Of a stretch of DNA of 64,000 bases, positions 27,728 to 39,435 are shown piece after piece. The notes under the pieces are model-generated. The model did no database searches. It was not told where the DNA came from and worked only from the letters and a program-made list of their open reading frames with translations. Every line of letters starts with the position of its first letter. The stretch's first letter is position 1. Source of the DNA: Cyprinodon diabolis (taxonomy: Eukaryota > Chordata > Actinopteri > Cyprinodontiformes > Cyprinodontidae); assembly GCA_030533445.1 (NCBI GenBank), contig CM060073.1, positions 42,081,928 to 42,145,927 of the forward strand, in the 5' to 3' direction. The translations under genes and the position numbers were made by a program.

Positions 27728-30700
27728 GTCACAATGGAAAAGACCACACTAATGGCAGCGCATCATTCAGATCTCTGCCGGTAATAAATCCTTATTTATA
27801 TTATTTTCTTCTCATGGGCACGATTGTCATTGCGTTTGGGCTTTAGATTTGACTGTGAAACTCGGATTAGGTCCCCTAACTCATATATAGTTTAATCTCC
27901 TATAATAACAAATTATAGTGAACCCACATTCGTTTCTCGTCATGAACAGGGATCTGGAGTAATTCTTGTTTCATATTAAAACCTCACTACTTGAGACCAT
28001 TTAACCTGCTTTTCTGATGCATACTTTGGTTTTAAGTAGGGCTGGATATTTTCGGTTGAATTTACGATATCACAATTTAACAAAATGCAGTTTTCAAATC
28101 GGAAAGGAGTTGCAACAAGTGTGCAGATCTATGTGTAAGAGTAGCGCCTACCACTTCTCCACTCAGTTAAGTCCTGCGACAATAGATTCTTGATCTACAA
28201 GAAAACAGCGAAACCCTTGAGTTGAAACATCTCCATGCTGTTGATTATTTGGATTTTAATCAAAGGTTTTAATTAAAATTACGGTAATACTGGTTGGGGA
28301 AAAAAATCACAATTTAGATTTCTTTTGCAAAAGCATTTAGCCCTAGTTTTCTGCAAATTTTTTTATTATTTGATATTGTTCAAGCTGTAGTGTGTCACAT
28401 TTCTTCAACTAGGAGAAAGGAGATTTTAATCTGGACCAATGTTAACCAATGTTTGAATACTATGCCAATAACTTCACCTACATTATATCCAAGTCACATA
28501 AATTGCTTTTTGGTCCCACTGCTCTTCTAAATTAGCTAGAAGTTCAGACTAAATGCTGAAATTGCATGTAAAAAGTGTGAAACTGATCTTATCCACCTCT
28601 GCAAAAGTCTAAAAAACCTTCCACTGTCAATGCTCTAAACTTTGATTTCATAGTAGAGATACATACCTCCTGTGAGGTTAAGCAGGTTTTCATTTCTCAT
28701 TTTTCAGTAATATAAGATTAAAATATTGAAGGTGGTTTTTGATCTTATAACAACTGACAGTAGCTGCCTTTCCATCAACCGTCAAATTGTGCAAATTGTA
28801 GTTATGAAAATACATTTCCTAAATAGAAACATGGCAATTCCAAGTAAACTCAGGCTTTACGAAAAAAAGTTTTCCGATTGATGTTTTTTATTTCAGTCGC
28901 CTCAAAAAATAATGTTTCGCACAGCTGCAATGGAAAAGCATTTTAAGCCTCACATGACACACGTGATCTGTAGCTGGACCTTACTGCCATGTAAAAAGAC
29001 GAAGGAGACTGGATGCAGTTGGATGATGATGGCGCAGCATATTTGGATTCATGAGGAAATAATTTCTTTACATAAAGTTTGCACAAGGAGCGAGATGAAG
29101 CACTTAAGCCATGGCTGAAATATTGATGTACCATATTTTCCGGACATAGAGCACACCTCAAGCCACGCCCATTACATTTTTTTGAGCCGCTGATATCTAC
29201 TGAACTGTACCTCCAAACCTGTAGGGTGAGCTCTACATATAGCCCCTGGAGTGGGAACAAAGAAGAATGCTAGCTCCCATTAGCTTGTTGGCTCATAGCA
29301 GTAAGAGCTTCTACTAAAAAAAGGGGCTTTGTTGGCTCTTTATTTCAACTCTGCTGAAGTTGAGCCCAGTCTCCTCATTGGTTCGGCAGCTATAATGCAT
29401 CAAACAAATATCAAAATGTGTGAATTCGGGTCACTTGTTCACCGTCGTGCCTGCTGCTAGCATGTTGTGCTAAATAAAAATTAGCCCCTTATTCTTTCAT
29501 TTCCAACATTGACTTCCCCCCCTGTGGTGGTTTGGGAAAAATCCACAGAAAAGCTGCTCCTTCTTATAAGCTGTATGGTTCAAAGTGTGGCGAAAAAAAG
29601 TAGCAGCTTATAGTCCAGAAAATACGGTATACCTCGTGTGTTTACCACCATCGCTGCCACGTTGTCTTCGAGAGTTATCATGTCAACTAACGTATTCAGG
29701 TGCAATTTTATTTCTTTTTATGGGTATTTTATATTGAATGGAAAAACTGCAATTGCAGAAATTTGCCTTTTTGAAATTTGCAGAATATCAACATAAATTT
29801 GTGCACCGTTATAATGGAAATGCAGCCAGTGTCAGTTATAAAACAAAAATGGGTATCACTTAAAATCGTAATCAGTTTGTCAGGCTTTTTAGAGATCAGT
29901 GGTTGGCCATAAACCTCTAGATCAGGCATACCCAAAGTCGGTCCTTGAGGGCCACTGTACTGCAGGTTTTAGAGGTTTCTCTGCTTCCGCACAGCTGATT
30001 CTGATGATTGCAGTTCAGCAAAAGCCTGTTAATCAACTATCAATGTAAATCAGCTGTGCTGAAGTAGGGAAACCTCTAAAACCTGCAGGACAGCGGCCCT
30101 CGAGGACCGACTTTGGGGATGCCTGCTCTAGATGTTGTAAAATATTCAAAGCCTAAAATGAGTTTGACATTCATGCTCCTTGTGTAAGCATCTAGCAGGC
30201 ACTAAACATATTAGCAGAATATCCTGTAACGCAGCCTGTGTTCATTGTTCAGATTTCAGCGCTAAAGCAAAATGGCCTTCTGCAGAGCCTGGCAGCTGGT
30301 GGAAATAAGGCCAGTCCCACAGGTAACTAACGCACACATACACTTCTTCTCACCTGGATTGCTGTATATAATAAATACCAAGCAGCTGATGAAGATGATG
30401 CTGCTCCTGGTTGAAGGCTGCAGGGAAAATGTGTTTATGGAGCATAATGTGAAAACAGTGGGGTAATCATTTTTCACCATTTTAATGAATGATTTTTCTT
30501 TTGTTTTCTAGAGGATGGAGAGGATGCAGAGTTGGAAAAGGCCAAGCAGGAGTGGGAGACTCTAGATAACATCCAACCAGGTCAGGTTTATAAATATGTT
30601 TTTTTTTTTATATGTATAGAAAACCTGCAAGGTAAACTTGCAAACCTACTGGATTGTTTAGTCAAGGGCTTGTTTGCAATTATTAGGAACGGCCAGGGGA

Positions 30701-33700
30701 TTAGAGATATCAAATTTACTCAAGAGTGTTATTGTGATGCTCCAATCCAGTTTTTGCTGATTCAGACTTTGAAGCCTAATAAACTGAAATTCTTCAGCAT
30801 TCATGACAGATTAGAAAGTGATATAATAGTTGGTGAGGGTGAGTATAACTAACTTTTATATACAGTTTAATACATGGACAAAATTATTGAGGGTTTAAAG
30901 TTTTAACGCTATAGTTAGTATTGATAACATCAGATTCCAAATTACAGCTTTGAGTCAGATCCTGAAACTATATGCCTACATGGTAGCAAAGGAGCCTAAA
31001 TGGACATAAGACTCTTCTCAAAGGTCCTGCTGACTTTCTTTTCTTTTCTTTTTCTCTCACTTAAATTTAAAAAATCCATTCTTTACCACGAATAATTTGT
31101 GATTTAGATGAACAGCTGATGAAGCCAGTGTAGCTGTAAGGGTCTGTGTTCTAAAAGACAAAATGTCCTGAAATGCCCCAACAGCTCTAAGCGAGGACTC
31201 AAACCCAACCCCACTCATCTCCTTCAATGAAGCTCTGCAGTACTTCCAGACCACAGACCTCGGAGACCTGCTGGTAAGAAAACCCCTTTTTATTGCCTGT
31301 GTCACAAACTCCAGCTTCATATGTAATATAACAATAGTTTGAGGTCTTTTTCTTGTGTTTTTGTTTTTCCAAAAAAAAAGTAAAAACCGATAGCTGAAAT
31401 TTGATATTTCTTTTCAGTCATCAGCATCAGCGTAAACTTTAACGATTCGCTTCGGTCCTGCTTGTACAACACTGGCAAATGGAAGAGAAAAATCCAAGCT
31501 TTGAATCTTGGATCTAATAATTAAGTGTAAACCGTTTATTAGCTATTTAGTGTTTTTTTTTCCCCTCCACTGTAGAAAAACATCCAGCCAACTATTCGCA
31601 GGACCGGTCTGGCTGCGATTGCACATTTCCTGTTTGGTCCACCGCGGCTGCACAGGGAGCTCCTGGAGGAGAGGGATCTCGTCTTTGCCATTGCCCAGTG
31701 TGAGTGTCCGGTTGGCCAGTTTCAGGCGTAAGATTTATAATTGTATTAATTGATAACCAAGTTAATCTTTGCTTGTGTCTAGGTCCCGTTGATAACAGCC
31801 AAACGGTCCACATGCGTGTCCTGCAGACCATCAATAAAAGGCTGATTGGAACCAGGCTGGACTGTCCCCGCTACGGTTCGCACTGGGAAAACATCGGCTT
31901 TCAGGGTTAGACCCTCAAACTATTTAATTGTAATTTTATGGCATCATTTGGGGAATTTTTGCAGTGAATTAATTTGATAGCATGACTTGCTCGTGATAGT
32001 TTTTTTTTATTTATCTTTAATTTGATTGATGAGTTTTTCTCCTCATCTTTATTTTATTTTTTCTCCCCTAATTATTAAGAAAAGCTGAGGGTCACTGTAT
32101 CTGGCTATGCGCAAAGCAACCCTGCTCATATGCAAAATATTCTGCTACAATTGGCTGTTTCTTATTTCAGGTTTGTTGGTTAGTGCAGGTTTGTTCATCC
32201 CGCAGAGACGGGCATTTTCACTACCACGCCGCGCAATTGGCAGCTGTGCAGCTAGTTTGTAAGCTATCTGTACCAGGAGCCATTTCTGGACATTTTAAAA
32301 TATGCCGGTCAATACACAACCTCAAAACACAATCCCATCTATCCATCCATCATCTGACACGGTTGTCAATTTAGAGAAGCCAATTGATCTAACAGTCATG
32401 TTTTTGGACTGTGGGGGGAAGCTGGAGTACCCGGAGAGAACCCATGCATGCTCAGGGAGAACATGCACACCATGCAGAAAGGCTGGGAATCGAACCCAGA
32501 AACTTCTTGCTGCAAGACAGCAGTGCTACCCACTGCCCCACTGAACACAATCCCATTTCTTCTAATACAACCGCGTCTAGGTAATATCCCCCCCCCCCCC
32601 CATGTTACTGAACCCCCACTCCCATCCGCCATTCTCCTACTAAACTTGGTTTTGGCTAGTAATGCCTTCTGATAATCTCCAAAAGACACATCATCATAGC
32701 ATTTAGACTTAATCGCTGGTGTTGCTATAAAGCTCACGTTGACAAGATGATTTTCCCCTCCTGCATACTGGAAATCCGCCACTACGCCGGAGGACCCTGC
32801 AGTTCCAAACAACAAAAGATTTTTTTTTTTTTTTGTTTAAACAAACTTCTCACTCACTTGTAGTTATATCGTTTGCTGTTTTGTGTGATGCTTTCGCTTG
32901 CTAAACTACAACCTAAGAGTAATACTGCAGCCACAGAAACTCTGGGAAGCCAAAAATGCACCAATTATTTATTTATTTATTTTTTTAATCGCCAGCACCG
33001 AATAATTCAAATTAATTCATTGAATCGACTTTTTGCCCAGGTCTATTTTAAAGCCAGATAAGTTATTAGGGTCATGCTCTTCTGTGGCTGCCCCATATAT
33101 GGCTCTGTTTAAAACCTAACAGCTCCTAACCTTAAAATGTCAAACTGTGGTTTGGTGGGGTGTTTTGCAGGTATAGACCCAGCCACTGATCTACGTGGAA
33201 CCGGATTTCTTGGACTGATGCACACACTCTACTTTGTGATGGACCCAGAAACTCTCCCTTTGGCGAGAGATATCTACAAGCTGTCACAGCATCCTACACA
33301 GGTGCCGTCAGATCAAAGGACACAGTCCTAAAGAACTTTAATCAAATGACTAACTTAATTTTCAAAGTTATATCATAAATAAAATTATAAAAATATAATT
33401 CTGAATTGTATCAAATAATCAGAGTAAATGTCCCTGACTGTTTGTTTATACTTTACCCTGCTGGATAAAGAAATTATCTGTAGTGTGTCTGCATTATTAC
33501 TTATCAGCAACTGTTCTGTTTGGTCTTTAATTATTGGATAAAAGTCTAATCAATAATTAGATTGTGGCTTTAAGCAGTATGTAATTATAATTCATATCAA
33601 TACATCATTATGGTGTTTTTTTGTTTTGTTTTTTTGTCTTAGAACTTCCCATTCTGTGTGATGTCAATCAACATGACCCGCATTGCTTTGCAAGCTCTGA

Positions 33701-36700
33701 GAGAGGAGGCCCTGTCCAAGTGAGTCATGCCTACTAAACAGCTGTTTTTTTTTTTATATTGTCCAAGAAAACATCAGATCTAATTAGGGTTAAAATCATA
33801 AAATGGACTCAGTAGTGTTTAGGAACAACATGTTTTTTAAGAACTCCCATGTAGTTGTCATCGAACTGGGAACTGAACTCTATAGATGCGCTTAATCTGT
33901 TTGGATGGACCTGTTACCCAAATGCTGCTGCACCCCATAAAAATATTAGGCTAATAATCATGGATTCTCCTACTGCCGTCTGTCTTCTCAATCACTATAA
34001 CTGTATGTTTATATCTGTGTTTATCTATGTAGCTTATAAATATGATCCAATGTTAAACATTATTTTATAATTTATGCTTCTTTGTAATATAAATGCGATA
34101 TTCAATGTATGTTCATATACAATTATTTATATCTATGTATAGATATAAACAATAAAAAAAATAAATTAATATATTATAGGATGTGTGCTTTGGCAAATTC
34201 ATATTCATCACATCAGTGTATTTTCAGTTTAATACGATTAAGAATATTTTAATGCGCTGAAAAATGTTTCCTCACACGTGTGGCTATGATCGCTGTATTT
34301 ATAGGCTTTGCTGTACAGAAAGAGTTAAAAGCTTCGTATTCAAAGAGTTACAACTGATTAAATCCACCAATAATTAATTGATCCTGTCTAAAAGTATTTG
34401 ACTGAGTGGAGCGGGTGACCTTCCCAAGATGACGGTCCCATTGCGCCACAAAGTTTAAGCCTTTTTCTACCTATGCCTAAATGTTCATTAGCACTAAAGT
34501 TAGTTTACAAAATATGTCAGATTGTACCACTGGTTCCCGACACATTTTACAGATGACTGTTTTTTGTTTTTTGTCCGACTTGCCATGACCGAAATACTGC
34601 CAAACTGCCGAACTACAAAAACCCTTCTTTGGAACAACTTCCTCCGCCTCTCCTGCTGCGACATCTTCATGTGCTCTGTGTTGTGCTTTGAGAGGGCGGC
34701 GATTGGTGACGGCATGCCTGGGTCGGCTAGCATAAACCTACATGCTAGGCTACAATGAGAAGGAAGGAAAACTGCGCCACACGTCTATCGATCGATATAT
34801 ATCGTTATTGAATTATCGCCCAGCCCTATGTTGTAGTATGTTTAATTTCAAAGGAAGTGACTTAATCTTCAGTGTTTTTAGCATAATGTTCGGTAATAGT
34901 AATCCGATTACATGTTGTTTTTTATCGTCCTGCCCCACACCAAAAAAAATACATCTGATTCACTTCATATTTCTCCTAGCTAAAGTGTTCAATATCTCAG
35001 TCTTTGGCTTAAAGCTTTTATTTGAATGAAACCTTATTAACGGGTCTGATCATGTACCATGACTTTAAAAATCTCTACACCAATAGTTAACTTTGGTTGC
35101 ATACAAAGGCTTTCCTATAAATTGTGATGCCCTGTTGGCCTCAGTATATATTATTTCTGTTTTTTGCTCTTTTTTTTTCTTACATTTGTTTGTAATCTTA
35201 AGCTTTTCTGGATATTTACAATAAGAACACATAAAAGAAAGGAATGGAGCTGAGGAGTTCAACATTTGCCCCAGTAGAAAGGTGGAAAGAAAAAAGAAGG
35301 ACATACATAGATCAAGTGTGAAAAAGCTTAAAAAAAAAAAAAAAAAAACTGGATGCCAATCCTACTGTTTTTTAATCTCTGCCATCCCAGTTGCTGGATT
35401 CATTTACTGGTTGTGATTGGTTGTTTTTTTTTCCATTCCAGTGCAGTTTTATTCATCTTTGATTTGATTTAAAAAGAAAAAAAACTGTGTTTGATTAGTT
35501 GGCGTGGAGGTTCATTTACAAACTAGGACTAAAAAGATTAATTGGATTAATCATGATTAATTGATTATTGAAATAATCAACTAATTTAGTAATTGATTAA
35601 ACATTAAGCGGAGTATAGAGGCTGTAAAAAATGCCTCTAGCTGAAAGACCTATCCACTTAGAGCAGTCATACCAAAATTGTAAAGAATAAATAAATATTT
35701 AGCCTTTTAAGATTAAAAACCTAGGAACCTATTGCTGTATCATTATTTATCAAAAACATAATCGACAGATTAATCAATTAGCAGAATTACTGTTAGATGC
35801 AGCCCTAACATACATTACATAAACACAAAATTTTGAGCATAAAGAGAGCTAAGTTACAAGCTGCTGAGCTAGCAGGAATATTAATAACAATGTGCAAATA
35901 GAAAAGCAGTGGAGCAGCTGAACTGAAGTTTGTACTATTGCACAACAAGCAGCAACCTTTAAGATGATGGTCACAAGCACCAACAGCTTACCCTTTGATT
36001 CTTCCTACTAGCTTAGCAATTAGCCACTATGCTACCCAAAAACTTATGGATGCTAACTTACTATACTTCCATCCATGCTGTATGATTTGGTCGGTCTGTC
36101 TTCAAACTCCGAACTGGCAGCTGTACATCTTTGCATGCAGACTTGGCAGGTCGTATCCATCCAAGCCTTCTAAACATTACTGATGGCTGGGACAGAAGCT
36201 GCATCAGTCCCGCCTATATCACAGCTAATGGCTCTGCAGCGAGCGTCCTCTCCAGTTTGTTGGTGTTGGACACATGTTGAGCGAACGGATGGGAGATTTA
36301 AATAACTGCCAGCTCAGGTTGGTGCGCAAAATGGAATAAGTAAACACTATTAGGGGAGTGGAGGCCTAGTGGTTAGATCATTGCGCGTCAATCCCAGAGG
36401 TTCTGAGTTCAAGTCCCACTCCCACACACTGCCACTCTGGGTCTTTGAGCAAGACCCTTAACCCCCACACTGCTTCCCGAGCACCGCACAGTGGCAGCCC
36501 ACTGCTCCCCAAGGGGATGGGTTAAATAAAGTTGAATTCTATTCTTCTATTCTATCAAGACAAACATGTTTGGTATATTGCTTCACTTTAACGTCAACAT
36601 ATGATTTTTGGTGTGTTTTTTGTAAAATAGCAGGTGACTAGGCCCCTTTATTGCATTGTTTTAGAGTGTATACATTTTTGTTTCATAAATGTTTCGTATT

Positions 36701-37459
36701 TTTGCTCTCTGTCTGTTTGCTACAGGGAGTGCAATCGTCGTCAACAAGTGGTCGGGGTGCTGAATGAGTTTTATGTCGCCGCATTTTTCCACGTGTACCA
36801 GCTGTGGAAGGCCCAACAGAAGACAATAGCTGACTCTGGCTTTGTGCTGAAAGGTAAAAAGACAAAAGAGATGTTTTCAATAAAACACCTGAAAATGCAT
36901 TTTTAGCTTAAAAACAGTTTTAAAAGAAATCCTCTAATATTTGCTTCCATTATTAGGTTAAGTTACTATCATATTTGAATCAGTCTGACTGTATAATTTG
37001 GCTGTATTATTTGTTAAGTGGCTGGAGATGACGTGCTGTATAAATAAACTCAATGGAATATTTCTAAGGGAATTAGTGAATTGCGTTAGTTTTATAACCA
37101 ACAGTATTTTTAAAAGAAAGCCTTGTTTTTCCTTTTTAAAGCTTGTTTGGTTGTCCGTCTGCACAGCTCAACATGAGTCTATTATTTCCTTGTCTTTGTA
37201 ACCAACAGAAGTGGAGCTGTTTGCCAAAAAGAACCCCAAGCAGATGCTGCGGCGACTAGAGGTCTTCCTGAAAGAGAGGCAGGCAGGTGGAGTCCCCCGT
37301 GGGACATCGCCAGACCCTCAGGGCCAACAGCCCTCTCCCAGCTTGGGGGAGAGAGGGGCTAAAGCTGGGGCGGGGCAGGGAAGCAGGGCAAAGGAGATGC
37401 ACTTCACAGGAGTGTGCGATCTCCCGCCGGACATGGAGGGAGAGGCCAGACTTATCTAA
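27565..37459 (+). CDS. elmod3: ELMO domain-containing protein 3, complete coding region
   Basis: ELMOD proteins act as GTPase-activating proteins for Arf/Arl family GTPases; ELMOD3 is linked to actin-rich structures and hearing in mammals. Coding exons: 27565-27600, 27706-27780, 30253-30322, 30512-30580, 31185-31273, 31576-31699, 31783-31905, 33171-33301, 33643-33719, 36726-36853, 37209-37459. All are GT-AG and in phase, giving 1173 nt and 390 aa, close to human ELMOD3. The N-terminus ([12 protein letters not shown]) is less conserved. [13 protein letters not shown] and [20 protein letters not shown] precede the ELMO core. The signature [18 protein letters not shown] is intact, and Arg204 in TDLRG is the expected GAP arginine. 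The C-terminal tail is Gly/Pro-rich and ends GEARLI, like human GVWLI. Introns carry many MITEs and SINEs. Confidence 0.96.
28037..28345. mobile_element. hAT-like MITE in elmod3 intron
   Basis: Ends TAGGGCTGGATATT and TTTAGCCCTA are inverted. The flanks GTTTTAAG and GTTTTCTG match at six of eight positions, as in an old hAT 8-bp duplication. There is no open frame. Confidence 0.55.
29129..29629. mobile_element. DNA-transposon MITE with TACCATATTTTCC/GGAAAATACGGTA-type ends
   Basis: Left end TACCATATTTTCCGGACAT and right end TAGTCCAGAAAATACGGTA are imperfect inverted repeats of a family common in fish. The roughly 500-bp interior has no transposase. It lies in the elmod3 intron 27781-30252. 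Confidence 0.65.
29923..30125. mobile_element. hAT-type MITE with perfect target duplication
   Basis: A 203-bp near-palindrome runs from CAGGCATACCCAAAGTCGG to CCGACTTTGGGGATGCCTG, flanked by exact 8-bp duplications CTCTAGAT at 29915-29922 and 30126-30133. It is related to the element at 9660-9856 (shared CCTGCAGGACAG-type and GATTGCAGTTCAGCAAA words). Confidence 0.9.
32339..32543 (-). repeat. tRNA-derived SINE with 13-bp target duplication
   Basis: The minus strand reads as a tRNA-like head (box B in GGGTTCGATTCCCAGCC) and the common fish segment ending in GGATGGATAG. It is bracketed by AACACAATCCCAT at 32326-32338 and 32544-32556. It lies in the elmod3 intron 31906-33170. Confidence 0.8.
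35524..35807. mobile_element. Decayed hAT-like MITE
   Basis: TAGGACTAAAAAGATTAATTG at the left and GTTAGATGCAGCCCTA at the right resemble the TAGGGCTGCAACGATTAAT family. The interior is rich in ATTAAT words. No target duplication is visible. Confidence 0.5.
36353..36555 (+). repeat. tRNA-derived SINE, family member 1
   Basis: The head GGCCTAGTGGTTAGATCATTG (box A) and GAGTTCAAGTCCC (box B) precede GTCTTTGAGCAAGACCCTTA and a short TTCTATTC-type tail. The family also occurs at 46827-46985 (+) and 57748-57962 (-). Confidence 0.8.
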
Positions 37460-37702
37460 ACTAGAGTCTGTGTGTGAGAGTGAGTGAGCTGTCCACCCCA
37501 TGAAGAGATAAATCTAATAATCTATGTGTGAATGAATTAGTAAAAGCTAAAACCGCTCAGCAGGCGCTGATCTGAGGTCTGCTATCTGGACTACAATGCT
37601 GAGGTGCTGCACTTTGATCAGATTGAGATTAGTGATTTTTTTTCAGTTATGTATGATTTATAATTATTTAATATATCCTTTAAACTTGGGACAAAAGATC
37701 TA

Positions 37703-37708
37703 AATAAA
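37703..37708 (+). promoter_or_regulatory. Candidate elmod3 polyadenylation signal
   Basis: AATAAA lies 243 bp after the elmod3 stop codon, before any recognised repeat. Confidence 0.55.
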
Positions 37709-38592
37709 ATGATGAGAGTTAAAGTATATTTAGGTATTTTAATGTAAGATGTCATTAAAGCAAAGGAAGTGAATAATTGCACTTTTCTCTAGTTGTCGTA
37801 GCCAAAATAACAGCTGCTAAATTCCTATTGTTAAACTCGTCTAGACGTCCAAAATGTACACGCTCATGTCTCAAGGGTTTCTCAGTAAATCAAGGAGCTT
37901 CTGTTTTTGCATTAGAAACGATGCAACGAGTTTAAGGCCATCCGCTTCGGTTTGTTCCTGTGCTGAGCGAGAGGATAGGAAAAACCCAGAGAGGGTTTAG
38001 AGTTCTTTCATCAGGGATCAGAAATGGCTTATTGACCTTGATTTTTCTTATTTTTTTAAGAAACTTTATACAGTAGGATGTGAATGTGGCTTGATTTGAA
38101 GGTGGGTATATTTTTGGGTTTAATATAAAACGGTGACTGGAACGTGAAGGGACGTTTAATCCAGTTGATAAGAGATTAACTAGGAAACCTTAAATCTTAT
38201 TTTTTAAAGATGACCATTTTAACCTTTACGAGTAGGACGCTCGTCCATTTGCTTCTGACTTCTCTGCTGTGTATGAAGGCACTTCAGACGGATGGTTAGG
38301 TAAACATGATCTCTTATCAAAACATGAGTTTTCTCCTTTCATGACTTGTTGCAGCTGCAGGAAAGATGCCTGATTTATGTGCGTTAGGCATGGGCCGGCA
38401 TGAGATCGTCATACGATTACTTCAGCAAAACACCACAAATATATCATGATTGAACCAAAAACTTCAAACAAAAATAAATGTTAGGCACCATATATTTGTT
38501 TTGTTTTTTTACAGTCTTCGCTGTATTTTATTTGACAAATAAAAATCAGATTATCTAACTCAAAACAGGACTACCTTAGTAATAGTGTCTAG

Positions 38593-39291
38593 CAGAGGTG
38601 GGTAGTTTCTACTTGCATGTACTCAGTAATTTACTGCAGTAAATATACCCAAATTTTAAGATTTAACGAAAGTAATTTTATCCTTTTTTATCCTATTTTT
38701 TAGTTTTTGGCTACTTTACCCATCACTACTTGAATTTACTAAGAGACGAAGAAGCTGGTTCCACACAAAAAAGCACAAATAGCTAGCCTAATATTAATTA
38801 GCATTCTTGTTTCTACTCATTGTTTTAATTACCTTCCGTAAATGTTTATTTCCTAAGGTTGTTTTTTTAAGTTTTGTTATTATTATTTTTTTTTTTCACA
38901 ACAAAAACATAAAAATAGAATAATGTTTCACTAAAAAAGAAAATGTGATGGACAACTGCCGAAAAACCCTCAAGGGGCTTAATGAGTGGCAATCTCCATA
39001 AAAACAAATATATTTCACCATTTCAGACATCTATATGATATTGTGTAAAAAAACAAAAACATAATGTGGAATTTTTTTTTAAATCCTAGATATATCATTT
39101 TGAAACTGTTATTTATTCATATTTTATTTTTAGTCTTTAAATATACCAGAAGCTGTTCAGAACTTTATATATTTTCATGTTTTTTTATCTAAATATAAAT
39201 ACTATGGTTACTCCATAATTAAGTAGCCTTTTTACAAAATACCTTTTTACTCTTACTCGAGTACAACTTCTGGGTTATCTACCCACCTCTG
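38593..39291. mobile_element. hAT-like non-autonomous element
   Basis: Inverted ends are CAGAGGTGGGTAG and CTACCCACCTCTG. Flanks GTGTCTAG (38585-38592) and CTGTCAAG (39292-39299) match at six of eight positions. Internal words such as TACTCGAGTAC are typical of this AGGTGGGTAG family. Decayed relatives are near 14297 and 58095. Confidence 0.75.
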
Positions 39292-39386
39292 CTGTCAAGT
39301 GGCGCTCTCTTTCTCTTTTTTTTCTGCACCATCGTTCTGTTTTTGAATATATTTGTTTATCCTTGAAAAGAAAATATGTGCAAGCA

Positions 39387-39392
<6 letters not shown>

Positions 39393-39432
<40 letters not shown>
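39393..39432. repeat. Poly-T run of 40
   Basis: Forty consecutive T follow GCAGTCCTC. It could be the poly(A) tail of a minus-strand retroposon, but no element body is recognised to its right. Confidence 0.9.

Positions 39433-39435
<3 letters not shown>

Noticed and set aside
32396..32815. 139-codon minus-strand frame in an elmod3 intron
   Set aside because: Part of it is the SINE at 32339-32543. The rest shows no domain that I recognise and no splice structure.
36353..36450. Possible functional tRNA gene
   Set aside because: The tRNA-like boxes belong to a SINE with a retroposon tail and two further copies in the window. No clean cloverleaf was seen.
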